Positions 1 to 7,393 of a DNA stretch of 58,167 nucleotides are shown here, piece after piece. Under the pieces are notes generated by a model, which had not been told where the DNA came from, made no database searches, and saw only the letters and a program-made list of their open reading frames with translations. The stretch spans positions 1 to 58,167 of the forward strand of contig CANTYJ010000101.1 of assembly GCA_947854175.1 (NCBI GenBank). Direction: 5' to 3'. Source of the DNA: an uncultured Turicimonas sp. (GTDB lineage Bacteria > Pseudomonadota > Gammaproteobacteria > Burkholderiales > Burkholderiaceae_F). The first letter of the stretch is position 1. The number at the start of each line of letters is the position of its first letter. Both the position numbers and the translations under genes were made by a program.

Positions 1-464
1 CCCATTACCAAGTTGCCGCATTCTCTGCATTGCCACATAACGATTTCACTTCTTTCGAAGACTTTCTGCATTTCAATATTGTCAAGAAGCTTAAGGAAAC
101 GTTCTTCGTGATGTTTCTCAATGGCTCCGACTCCACGGAATTTAGCGGCTAATTCAACAAATCCTTCTTCTTCAGCTTCTTTAGCGAATTTGTCGTACAT
201 GTCAGTCCACTCATAGTGTTCGCCACCGGCAGCTGCTTTCAGGTTTTCAGCTGTGTTGCCCAAGCCTTGCAGTTCTTTGAACCAAATCTTTGCGTGAGCT
301 TTTTCGTTATCGGCGGTTTCAGCAAAAATTGCTGCGATTTGCTGGAAGCCTTCCTTTCTGGCAACACTTGCGAAGTAATCATATTTGTTGCGGGCCTGAG
401 ATTCGCCTGCGAAGGCAGTCCACAAATTCTGCTCGGTCTTTGTTCCCTTTAAAGTTTTTGTCAT
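1..464 (-). CDS. Rubrerythrin (C-terminus cut by window edge)
   Basis: Reads from an ATG at 464-462 to the window edge, giving 154 residues with no stop. The N-terminal part is a ferritin-like four-helix domain with two diiron signatures: an ESQARNKY stretch followed by EKAHAKIW, then EEEGF and EKHHEERF. The reading frame then enters a rubredoxin-like domain with CRECGN, and the remaining metal-binding part lies outside the window. Rubrerythrins are usually about 190 residues, so roughly 40 are missing. The family reduces hydrogen peroxide in the cytoplasm of anaerobes and microaerophiles with electrons passed through the rubredoxin centre. It begins a stretch of metal-related genes. The identity is secure; the physiological electron donor is unknown. 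Confidence 0.93.
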   Translation of the reverse strand, partial: MTKTLKGTKTEQNLWTAFAGESQARNKYDYFASVARKEGFQQIAAIFAETADNEKAHAKIWFKELQGLGNTAENLKAAAGGEHYEWTDMYDKFAKEAEEEGFVELAAKFRGVGAIEKHHEERFLKLLDNIEMQKVFERSEIVMWQCRECGNLVM

Positions 465-595
465 TTGAATATCTCAAGGTAGGTTAGAAAATGGTTGAAG
501 ACAAGATTCTACTCTGACCTTGATAAAATTTAACAAACTAACAGTTAGGTGTTTTCTATCCTAAATTAACAGCTAAAGGTTCCAATTGTGAGAGC

Positions 596-874
596 TCATT
601 TTTTTGAGAAAGACAATTCATCGAGTAACTGTTTGGCCTTACTTACTCCTTCCGGTGTAAGGACCCTGGCATGGGTTCTTCTGCATTTAGGAGGAAATAA
701 CGAACCGTTTTCAACGAGCTTGTCCATAGCGTTCCAATCATAGCTTTTCCAGGAAGAAAGTTTTTCCTCGCCGGTTGCAGGATCTTTTTCATGTGTTGCG
801 GTTAAATATAACAAAAGCAAAGTTAAATCTTCGATTAGATTTTCTTTGTCTTCAATTAAGTCATCAAGTTTCAT
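596..874 (-). CDS. Small DUF6429-type protein
   Basis: The reading frame is open back to 982, but the internal ATG at 874 is preceded by a strong AGAGGTAA ribosome site, so the protein is taken as 92 residues starting MKLDDL. It has an acidic N-terminus, a Leu-rich helix (LTLLLLYLT), a Trp/Tyr-rich centre (SWKSYDW) and a C-terminal RRTHARVLTPEG-like segment. This pattern of a helix, 'W..YD...', an Arg-rich turn and a 'LT.EG...A..LL' end resembles the uncharacterised DUF6429 family, which looks like a winged-helix-like fold. No catalytic residues are evident. It is monocistronic. The family name is from memory of the pattern and is moderately confident; the function is unknown. Confidence 0.6.
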   Translation of the reverse strand: MKLDDLIEDKENLIEDLTLLLLYLTATHEKDPATGEEKLSSWKSYDWNAMDKLVENGSLFPPKCRRTHARVLTPEGVSKAKQLLDELSFSKK

Positions 875-1047
875 GTCTCTTACCTCTTTCCCGGAAAATT
901 CTAAGAAAGACGTAGTTAACCTGCGTGCTGTATTGCTCAAAGAGAGATTAGCTAACGGAAATTTAGGAACGGTGCTGAACATTTAAAATAGTGTGACGGA
1001 GTAGAATTTTCCATACAACGCAAATCTGAATATAGGTGTGTGCCCAT

Positions 1048-2247
1048 ATGCTTACTTCTCTAGCTTTAATTTTTATATTCGGACTAGCGATAAGTTCCAT
1101 CTGCAAGATGATTCGAATACCTGGCATCATCGGGATGATGTTAACCGGTATCGTTCTTGGACCTCATTGTCTCAATCTTCTCGATGCTGAAATCCTCAAG
1201 ATCTCACCTGAACTGTGGAAGATGGCCTTAGTTATTATCATTATCAAAGCAGGATTGTCTATTAATGTTAAAGATCTAAAAGTTGTAGAAAGACCAATGC
1301 TTCTGATTGGTTTTGTTCCGCCGCTCTTAGAAATTCTGGCCTTTTTCCTTTTTGCTCCGGGTATTTTCGGAATAAATAAAACAGAAGCTTTGTTAATGGG
1401 CTCCGTCGTGGCAGCAGTTTCTCCTGCAGTTATTATTCCAAGGATGGTGGTATTGGCAGAAAGACATTACGGGACAGCCTTCAAGTTACCTCAGATGCTA
1501 ATGGCAGGTGTCGGATTGGATAATGTGTTTGTGATAATGCTTTTTTCCACATTTCTCGGTCTGACATTAGAAGGACACGCAGAAATCCGGAATTTTATAA
1601 ATGTTCCCATCTCTTTGATAACAGGACTTATTGTCGGTGTTATCAGCGGTTTGTTGCTGACTTATTTTTTCGAAACGGCTTATGCCGCTAAACATTATGT
1701 CAGAAACAGTCTGAAATTAATGGTCGTCCTCGGAGTTGCATTTCTTTTGATGGCGTTAGAACAATGGACTAAAGAAATAATCAGTGTTTCGGGTCTGTTT
1801 GCAGTAATGAGTATGGCTTGTACTCTGAACTTCAAATCAACGGCATTGGTGTCTAGAAGGCTTTCTGAGAAATTCAGTAAATTATGGTTAGCGGCTGAAG
1901 TTGTCCTGTTTGTCTTAGTTGGCGCTGCAGTGGACATTCATTACACATTACAAGCCGGGCTCCCTTCTTTGATAATTATCTGCATCGGTCTTCTGTTCCG
2001 CTCAGCGGGAATGGAGATCAGTCTTTTAGGAACTCAATTTTCTTTAAAAGAGCGTTTGTTCTGTGTCTTAACCTATTTGCCAAAAGCAACGGTTCAGGCC
2101 GCCATTGGATCTATTCCTCTGGCAATGGGACTAAGCTGCGGTCATCTTATTCTTTCCGTCTCTGTTGTTGCCATTTTCTTCACGTCTTTATTAGGAACAA
2201 TGGCAATCGATTGTACTTACCAAAACCTTCTCTCAAAAGAAGATTAG
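1048..2247 (+). CDS. Cation:proton antiporter, CPA1-like membrane protein
   Basis: A highly hydrophobic protein of about 399 residues with around 11-13 membrane segments. It carries the Na+/H+ exchanger pattern: an N-terminal IPGIIGMMLTGIVLGP helix, a GSVVAAVSPAVIIPRM segment and an AGVGLDNVFVIMLF segment, whose Asp is a candidate ion-binding residue. Exchangers of this class swap Na+ or K+ for protons across the inner membrane. The frame is open from a GTG at 1036, but the ATG at 1048 is better spaced from the AGG at 1034-1036 and is preferred. It stands alone, upstream of the P-type ATPase operon on the same strand with about 180 bases between them. The ion cannot be decided from sequence. 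Confidence 0.85.
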   Translation: MLTSLALIFIFGLAISSICKMIRIPGIIGMMLTGIVLGPHCLNLLDAEILKISPELWKMALVIIIIKAGLSINVKDLKVVERPMLLIGFVPPLLEILAFFLFAPGIFGINKTEALLMGSVVAAVSPAVIIPRMVVLAERHYGTAFKLPQMLMAGVGLDNVFVIMLFSTFLGLTLEGHAEIRNFINVPISLITGLIVGVISGLLLTYFFETAYAAKHYVRNSLKLMVVLGVAFLLMALEQWTKEIISVSGLFAVMSMACTLNFKSTALVSRRLSEKFSKLWLAAEVVLFVLVGAAVDIHYTLQAGLPSLIIICIGLLFRSAGMEISLLGTQFSLKERLFCVLTYLPKATVQAAIGSIPLAMGLSCGHLILSVSVVAIFFTSLLGTMAIDCTYQNLLSKED

Positions 2248-2374
2248 TTTTGCATACGTAGCACAAATTTTCTTAAGTAAACATTCATTAACAAGAGTCG
2301 TGTACTAATTCGGTGATATAGATAAGTCAGCTTTGCCCATTTAGAATAATATTTATAAGTCATTTATATGCAAT

Positions 2375-2390
2375 AGGTATTAAAATACCT
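2375..2390. promoter_or_regulatory. Perfect 7-2-7 dyad upstream of the P-ATPase operon
   Basis: The arms AGGTATT and AATACCT flank a two-base AA spacer, 40 bases before the start at 2431. There is no T-tract behind it, so an operator fits better than a terminator. The binding protein is unknown. Confidence 0.45.
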
Positions 2391-2395
2391 TAATC

Positions 2396-2411
2396 GAGAC
2401 TCATTCTCATT
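2396..2411. promoter_or_regulatory. Weak Fur-box-like site before the DUF6110-like gene
   Basis: Read on the minus strand the site is AATGAGAATGAGTCTC, which matches 12 of 16 positions of the Fur core AATGATAATCATTATC. It sits 20 bases before the start codon at 2431, right after the dyad at 2375-2390. It is a weaker match than the sites in front of feoA. Confidence 0.4.
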
Positions 2412-2430
2412 TATTTACTTGGAGATATCA

Positions 2431-2715
2431 ATGAAAGATTCTGCGAAATTCGCTTGGGGTTTAGTTGGCGGTATGATTTTGGGTGCTATTGCTTCTTCTG
2501 CAGTTAGCAGAGGAAAGTTGAGACCTTGCACAACAAAGCTGATGTCTTATGGTATTGATTTGAAGGAAAAGTTGGTTGAATCCGCTGAAAGTCTCAAAGA
2601 AAACATTGAAGACATGACAGCGGAAGCTAAAGAACAGGCCGATCAAAGAGCTGCTAAAAAACAGGCAGAAGATCTTTCTAAAGAAGACATTACTCCTGAA
2701 GTAGAAAAGAAGTAA
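2431..2715 (+). CDS. Small membrane-anchored DUF6110-like protein
   Basis: A 94-residue protein. An upstream in-frame ATG at 2419 exists, but GGAG at 2421-2424 places the start at 2431. It has an N-terminal glycine-rich hydrophobic segment (FAWGLVGGMILGAIASSAV, about residues 7-25), then a charged amphipathic helical region rich in Lys, Glu and Ala, predicted to form a cytoplasmic or periplasmic stalk. Short proteins of this shape, placed in DUF6110, are known next to metal P-type ATPases, and here it is the first gene of such a cluster, 36 bases upstream of the ATPase. Operon membership is inferred from spacing. A single Cys lies in its RPCTTK segment. No function is known; a small regulatory or docking partner of the ATPase is an inference. 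Confidence 0.65.
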   Translation: MKDSAKFAWGLVGGMILGAIASSAVSRGKLRPCTTKLMSYGIDLKEKLVESAESLKENIEDMTAEAKEQADQRAAKKQAEDLSKEDITPEVEKK

Positions 2716-2751
2716 TTTTCTATTTCAAATAGCTTCTAATACAAATTTGTT

Positions 2752-4845
2752 ATGAAATTTTCTGTAGTTTCCCACACTCCGGGAAGGATTCGTTTTGTTG
2801 CTGATTTTCCGTTCGGTTCTAAGGGTTCTGAAGAACTGGCCGATAAACTAGATGTCATTGAAGGCATTGAGGGAGTCAGAATCAATCCTAGATCCAGGAG
2901 CGTCTTGCTGATTTACTCTGGCAAGTCAGCTTTACTTGAGGCAAGGAAATGTATTGCTTCAAACATGAGAGCGTTGAGAGCAAGCTCACTTGTCATAAAG
3001 AAAGGACAGAGTGTCATCTCCGATGTGACATTCTGGCCTGCGTTTAGGTATCTAGCGGGCCCTTTGACTCCATTCCCTTTAAGACTGGGAATGTTTATTC
3101 ACAACACAAGGGACATTTTTGTAGACGGATTCAAGAAACTTTTTTCCGGTCGTTTAACGGTGGAAGTACTTGATATGAGTGCCGTCATAATTTCTCTGGC
3201 GATGAGAGATTTTAAGACAGCAACCACCCTGGCACTATTATTGGGACTGGGAGAAAAACTCGAAGAGTGGACACGCCGTAAAACAGTAACGAATTTGACA
3301 CGTTCTTTAGCTTTGAATATCGATACTGTCTGGATCAAAAAAGGCGAAACCGAAATTGAGGTTCCTCTGTCATCGGTAACCAAAGAGGATATTATCTTTG
3401 TCAGAGCCGGCTCTGCAATTCCCGTCGATGGCAAGATTGTCGGCGGAACCGCAACGGTCAATCAGGCCTCGATGACCGGGGAAGCGATCGGTGTTTTGAA
3501 GTCTGTTGACGGAACTGTTTTTGCCGGTACCGTCGTAGAAGACGGAGAACTCATGATTAGTCCGACAGGACTTGGTACCGAAACTAGACTCAATAAGATT
3601 ATTCAATTTATTGAGAACAGTGAAAAGGTTAAGGCCAGTGTCGAAAGTAAGGCTATGAAAATAGCGGACAAGGTCGTACCATACAGCTTCGTTCTTGCCG
3701 GCCTCGTCGGAGCGGTAACCAGAAATCTGCAGCGGGTAGCCGCTGTATTGATGGTTGATTATTCTTGTGCTCTGAAGATTGCCACACCGGTCGCTTTCCT
3801 TTCTTCTATGAAAGAAGCCTCTAATCATAAGGTTTTGATAAAGGGCGGCCGCTACATTGAGGAACTGGCAAATGTCGATACGGTTGTTTTTGATAAAACG
3901 GGAACTTTGACTGAGTCACGTCCTACTGTTAAAGAAGTTGTTCCTCTCGGCCAGTGGGATCGGAGAACTGTCCTCAGAAATGCCGCTTGTCTTGAGGAAC
4001 ATTTCCCTCATCCCGTTGCTAAGGCAATTGTTCATCAGGCTGAAATTGAAGAACTACATCATGAAGAAGAACATGCTGAAGTTAAGTACATCGTCGGTCA
4101 CGGTATCTGTACTGAACTCAATGGTGAACGTGTACTCATTGGAAGCAGACACTACATTGAAGAAGACGAAGGTATAAGTTGCGAGAGTGCAAACGATAAA
4201 GTTGCAGAACTAGCAGCTCAAGGCCATACGATTCTTTATCTGACCAGAGGTGACAAACTTGAAGCTTTAATCGGTATCGAAGACCCGATCAGAGAAAGTG
4301 CCCCGGCGGTTATTAACAGACTTAAAGAACTTGGCATCAAGAACATTGTGATGATTACCGGTGACGGTCCGAGAACATCTGCTGAAGTTGCCAGAAGACT
4401 CGGTATTACGGAATACTATGACCAGGTACTTCCTGACGGCAAAGCCGCAATTGTTAAGAAGATGGTGGATCAAGGCAGAAAAGTCCTGATGATCGGAGAC
4501 GGTATCAATGACTCACCGGCATTAACTGCCGCTAACGTCGGCGTCAGTATGGTAGGAGCTGCCGACTTGGCTCAGGAAGTGGCTGCGGTCGTCTTGCTTG
4601 AAAATGATCTGAATCATCTGCCATTGGCTATTGAGTTAGGAAAGAAAACACTGGCCAGAATTCATGAGAATTTCAGAGCATCCGTGGGGTTAAACAGTGT
4701 CTTTTTGGCAGCCGGTTTATTCGGAGTATTGCCTGCTGCAGTGGGAGCGGTACTTCATAATTTAACCACAGTCGGTGTAACTGTAAATGCTGCCCGCAAA
4801 TATCTTCCTAATTCCAGTATTAGAAAGTTATCGGCACCCGAGTAA
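2752..4845 (+). CDS. Heavy-metal P-type (P1B) ATPase with divergent YSC metal motif
   Basis: This 697-residue protein has the full P-type ATPase signature set: actuator TGE at 242-244, phosphorylation site DKTGT at 381-385, the His-Pro of the nucleotide domain at 420-421, and GDGINDS from 582. The N-terminal 70 residues form a ferredoxin-like HMA_2-type domain with a GRIRF motif but no CxxC. The membrane metal motif, normally CPC, reads Y337-S338-C339 in a DYSCALK context, so copper is unlikely and Mn, Fe, Zn or Co are possible. A His/Glu-rich stretch at about 436-442 in the nucleotide domain may also bind metal. The start follows the preceding gene by 36 bases, and its stop is followed at once by the AAGGAGG site of the next gene. 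The direction is presumably export from the cytoplasm; the metal is unresolved. Confidence 0.9.
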   Translation: MKFSVVSHTPGRIRFVADFPFGSKGSEELADKLDVIEGIEGVRINPRSRSVLLIYSGKSALLEARKCIASNMRALRASSLVIKKGQSVISDVTFWPAFRYLAGPLTPFPLRLGMFIHNTRDIFVDGFKKLFSGRLTVEVLDMSAVIISLAMRDFKTATTLALLLGLGEKLEEWTRRKTVTNLTRSLALNIDTVWIKKGETEIEVPLSSVTKEDIIFVRAGSAIPVDGKIVGGTATVNQASMTGEAIGVLKSVDGTVFAGTVVEDGELMISPTGLGTETRLNKIIQFIENSEKVKASVESKAMKIADKVVPYSFVLAGLVGAVTRNLQRVAAVLMVDYSCALKIATPVAFLSSMKEASNHKVLIKGGRYIEELANVDTVVFDKTGTLTESRPTVKEVVPLGQWDRRTVLRNAACLEEHFPHPVAKAIVHQAEIEELHHEEEHAEVKYIVGHGICTELNGERVLIGSRHYIEEDEGISCESANDKVAELAAQGHTILYLTRGDKLEALIGIEDPIRESAPAVINRLKELGIKNIVMITGDGPRTSAEVARRLGITEYYDQVLPDGKAAIVKKMVDQGRKVLMIGDGINDSPALTAANVGVSMVGAADLAQEVAAVVLLENDLNHLPLAIELGKKTLARIHENFRASVGLNSVFLAAGLFGVLPAAVGAVLHNLTTVGVTVNAARKYLPNSSIRKLSAPE

Positions 4846-4856
4846 GGAGGTAAGAA

Positions 4857-5345
4857 ATGTTTGAATTGAATGGGCATATTGCCAGCTCAACAACAGGACG
4901 CCTACGTGTGAAGAATCCTTTGTTGAAAACTGTTGATGTGCAATCGATTAAAAAGTGTTTATCTGATCTGAAAGGCGTCATTTCTATTGATGTAAATACT
5001 ATGCTGGGATCAGTGCTGATCAAGTTTGATCCTGAAAAAATCGACGAAGAAAAATTTTCGAAAGTCTTTAACAAATGTATCGTGAAAGCTCAACGGGATG
5101 ATTCTGAGGAAAAGGAAGAAGACGAAGATTTATTGAAGAACTTACCGGCAGAAATTAAAAAGACCGGTAAGTCAATCTATAAAAAATCCAGAAAAATCGA
5201 AAACCAGACAATGGCAATCGCAGGCGGTTTGTGTGTCGCTGCCGTCTGTACAAAACTCTGGAAGCTTCACGCAGTTGCCGGCTGGATTTTTGCCGTAGCC
5301 GCAACAGCACACACAATACGTTATAGAAAGACGGTATTCAAATAG
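4857..5345 (+). CDS. HMA-like membrane protein, partner of the P-type ATPase
   Basis: A 162-residue protein beginning 11 bases after the ATPase stop with a near-perfect AAGGAGG ribosome site. Residues 1-80 form a beta-alpha-beta-beta domain that resembles the ATPase's own N-terminus: GRLRV corresponds to GRIRF, and the segments 'LKGVISIDV' and 'GSVLIKFDP' follow the same order. It also lacks CxxC. A very acidic and lysine-rich linker (about 83-115) leads to one or two hydrophobic segments at 120-152. The paralogy with the ATPase N-domain suggests an anchored metal-binding or regulatory subunit made in the same transcript. This is inference; no biochemical function is established. Confidence 0.7.
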   Translation: MFELNGHIASSTTGRLRVKNPLLKTVDVQSIKKCLSDLKGVISIDVNTMLGSVLIKFDPEKIDEEKFSKVFNKCIVKAQRDDSEEKEEDEDLLKNLPAEIKKTGKSIYKKSRKIENQTMAIAGGLCVAAVCTKLWKLHAVAGWIFAVAATAHTIRYRKTVFK

Positions 5346-5362
5346 ATTGTTATTCCTTGAAG

Positions 5363-5396
5363 AAACGGTGTTCCATTTTGGTTCGTCCGTTTTTTC
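5363..5396 (+). terminator. Probable terminator of the P-ATPase operon
   Basis: Stem AAACGG / CCGTTT with an 18-base loop, followed by T-rich sequence, 18 bases after the stop of the HMA-like gene. The stem is short, so the call is moderate. Confidence 0.5.
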
Positions 5397-5413
5397 TTTG
5401 TTTAACCAAAAAG

Positions 5414-5443
5414 AAAGACCTGTAGAGCGACTCTGCAGGTCTT
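5414..5443 (-). terminator. Terminator of the porin gene
   Basis: AAGACCTG pairs with CAGGTCTT and is extended by AGAG/CTCT. On the minus strand the hairpin is followed by TCTTTTT, as expected for an intrinsic terminator 44 bases beyond the porin stop. Confidence 0.8.
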
Positions 5444-5486
5444 GTGGTTACTGTAACTTATTAAGTTACACCAGGGAGAAATGATT

Positions 5487-6599
5487 TTAGAAGTTGTGAT
5501 GCAGACCCAAGCCAAGACTCCATGTCTTGAAGTTGCTTTCAACTTCTTTTGCTTTCAAGAGTTTCCCGGCTGTTGAGTAAGCACCCCAACCATAAACAAA
5601 AGTTCTCTTAGAAAGCGGATATTCGTATGCAGCACCGATTGTGAACCGGTTAAACTTCTTCTTGTTGATAGTAACCTGGTTGCCTTCGTTATCTGTTATA
5701 GCATCAGCGGATTTAACTTTTCCAAAGCCATAGTTAGCAGCCAGTTTGAATGTGCCGCCGGCAGCCGGAACTTCAGCGCCCAATGTAAAGGCATTCTGAT
5801 TAAAGCCTTTTCCGCCGATATTCCAGTCTTCCAACTGATCGATGCTGTGGTATCTGTTGGCATATTGATAACCGAAGTAGGCTTTGGCTACTTCAAAGTC
5901 ATAGGCTGCACTGAAGCTGTAAACCATTGCGGATTTATCACCAGCATCCCTGACTGATTTATAGTCAAAACGTTCGATAATACCTGTTAAATTCAATGCG
6001 CCGATTTCATATGTCAGACCCAAACCATAGTAGTGATCATTGCGGGACCATTTTTGCTCGCTGTCATCGGCTGTACCGTTGGAGTACATAGCATGTACTT
6101 TCAAGCCTTGCATGTCAGGAGTAATGTAGACAATGCTGTTATTGTTGATTTGGCCTGTTACAAAAACATTACCTAAGCCGGCCTGCAAATAATCTGTTCC
6201 GAAAGGAGAAGCGTTCCAAATTGAATAGCCTCCTTCATAGGAAGCTAAACCGCCCATACGGCCGAAGGCAACTTCACCGAAACCGCCAGTGACATTTAAA
6301 GTTGCCTGCTTACCAAAAGCAAGACCGGCTTCTCCGTTAGCACCGTCGTCCATTGAAAAACCGTTTTCAAGTGTGAAACCTACTTGGTAGCCGTTGCCCA
6401 AGTCTTCTGTACCTGTGAGGCCCCAGACGCTACCACCGGCAATTCCATCTTCCATGGTAACTGTTGTATCTTGACCTTTGGCTTTATTGACGACAACGGC
6501 ACCGTCGACTGTTCCGTATAAAGTAACCTGACTTTCAGCAAAAGCCGTAGTACTTAAAGAAGCAATCGCTAAGGCTACTGCAGAGGATTTCAAATTCAT
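5487..6599 (-). CDS. Outer-membrane porin (Gram-negative porin family)
   Basis: A 370-residue protein with a signal peptide of about 21 residues ending AFA|ESQ, followed by VTLYGTVDGAVVV, the usual first strand of betaproteobacterial 16-stranded trimeric porins. Alternating hydrophobic strands and loops run to a C-terminal ...LGLHHNF, with the terminal Phe recognised by the outer-membrane assembly machinery. Such porins passively admit small hydrophilic solutes. The gene is transcribed away from feoA across a shared intergenic region with Fur-box-like sequences, the nearest only 32 bases before its start, which suggests iron repression. A strong terminator follows it. The family is certain; iron control is inferred. 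Confidence 0.93.
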   Translation of the reverse strand: MNLKSSAVALAIASLSTTAFAESQVTLYGTVDGAVVVNKAKGQDTTVTMEDGIAGGSVWGLTGTEDLGNGYQVGFTLENGFSMDDGANGEAGLAFGKQATLNVTGGFGEVAFGRMGGLASYEGGYSIWNASPFGTDYLQAGLGNVFVTGQINNNSIVYITPDMQGLKVHAMYSNGTADDSEQKWSRNDHYYGLGLTYEIGALNLTGIIERFDYKSVRDAGDKSAMVYSFSAAYDFEVAKAYFGYQYANRYHSIDQLEDWNIGGKGFNQNAFTLGAEVPAAGGTFKLAANYGFGKVKSADAITDNEGNQVTINKKKFNRFTIGAAYEYPLSKRTFVYGWGAYSTAGKLLKAKEVESNFKTWSLGLGLHHNF

Positions 6600-6630
6600 T
6601 TAAAACTCCCAATATTTTGTAAATGGTTGT

Positions 6631-6646
6631 GAGAATGATTCTTATT
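6631..6646. promoter_or_regulatory. Fur-box-like site at the porin promoter
   Basis: GAGAATGATTCTTATT; its complement AATAAGAATCATTCTC matches 13 of 16 bases of the Fur core. It lies 32 bases upstream of the porin start codon. Confidence 0.6.
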
Positions 6647-6680
6647 ATAAGAATTTATTAATCGTCTTCTGATTCTTGAA

Positions 6681-6695
6681 TGAGAAATATTCTCA
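6681..6695. promoter_or_regulatory. Fur-box-like dyad between porin and feoA
   Basis: TGAGAA-ATA-TTCTCA is a 6-3-6 dyad that fits the 7-1-7 view of Fur sites. It is the weakest of the four in this intergenic region (about 12 of 16 core bases). Confidence 0.45.
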
Positions 6696-6804
6696 ATACC
6701 AAGAATTAGTGACTTATTGGTTCTGGGAAATGGAATTCCTATAAATCAAATAGATAGTTAGTTTGAGAAATAAGATTCGCTAAAAGTTGTTAAGTGTAAA
6801 TACT

Positions 6805-6820
6805 AATGAGAATAATTATC
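6805..6820. promoter_or_regulatory. Strong Fur-box-like site upstream of feoA
   Basis: AATGAGAATAATTATC matches 14 of 16 bases of the Fur core. It lies 72 bases before the feoA start, where a core promoter would be expected. Confidence 0.7.
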
Positions 6821-6866
6821 AATTCGTGTTTGTCAGAATGTTACGAGAGTAAGATTTTAAGTAATC

Positions 6867-6882
6867 GATAATTATTTTCATT
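6867..6882. promoter_or_regulatory. Second strong Fur-box-like site, just before feoA
   Basis: GATAATTATTTTCATT matches 14 of 16 bases of the Fur core in the opposite orientation. It ends 9 bases before the feoA ATG, and so overlaps the expected leader and ribosome site. Confidence 0.65.
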
Positions 6883-6891
6883 TATGCGTAT

Positions 6892-7143
6892 ATGAGTCCA
6901 AATGTTTCTATTTACCGTCTTTCAAATTTGGCTATCAATGATGTTTGTCAGATAGCAAAGTTTGACGAACTTCCTGAAAAGGAGGTCAAAAGATTGCGGG
7001 ATCTCGGATTAAACAGAGGTTGCATGGCAAAAATAGTCACAGTTACCGAAAACGGCCCATTTTTGATAGCTGTCGGCGATGTAAGGATTGCTGTTAACCG
7101 GGACGTCGCTGCAAAAATTAAAGTATTTTCTAAAACTAAATAA
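6892..7143 (+). CDS. feoA: FeoA-type ferrous iron transport accessory protein
   Basis: An 83-residue SH3-like FeoA domain protein, with a PEKEVKRLRDLGLNRG centre and a final VAVN-like strand (IAVNRDVAAKIKV). FeoA proteins bind and modulate the cytoplasmic part of FeoB. It is first in feoA-feoA-feoB, with a 13-base gap to the next gene. The ATG at 6892 is preceded by a poor ribosome site; an ATG at 6884 in another frame stops at once. Expression is probably Fur-controlled through the sites at 6805-6820 and 6867-6882. Confidence 0.88.
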   Translation: MSPNVSIYRLSNLAINDVCQIAKFDELPEKEVKRLRDLGLNRGCMAKIVTVTENGPFLIAVGDVRIAVNRDVAAKIKVFSKTK

Positions 7144-7156
7144 GTGAGTACCAATC

Positions 7157-7384
7157 ATGCAATTGAAAGACATGAAACCCGGCCAAAAAGGTAAAGTCAA
7201 AGGATTTCTGCCAGGTAATCCTGAGTACAGACGTAAATTGTTTTCGTTGGGTGTTCTGCCCAATACAGAGTTCGAAGTCACAAGAGTCGCTCCTTTAGGT
7301 GACCCGGTTGAAATCAAACTGCGGGGTTCTTTTATCAGCGTAAGAAAAGCTGAGATTGAAATTTTGGACCTTGAAGCTTTGTAG
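7157..7384 (+). CDS. feoA: Second FeoA protein
   Basis: A 75-residue FeoA domain with the more canonical features: MKPGQKGKVKGF at the start, RRKLFSLGVLPNTE in the middle and a closing 'ISVRKAEIEIL' strand. It sits 9 bases before feoB. The two FeoA copies differ clearly in sequence, so they are not a recent duplication. Some bacteria encode two FeoA proteins next to one FeoB, and one copy may have a regulatory rather than a structural role. Same operon as its neighbours. Confidence 0.93.
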   Translation: MQLKDMKPGQKGKVKGFLPGNPEYRRKLFSLGVLPNTEFEVTRVAPLGDPVEIKLRGSFISVRKAEIEILDLEAL

Positions 7385-7393
7385 GAAAATAAA

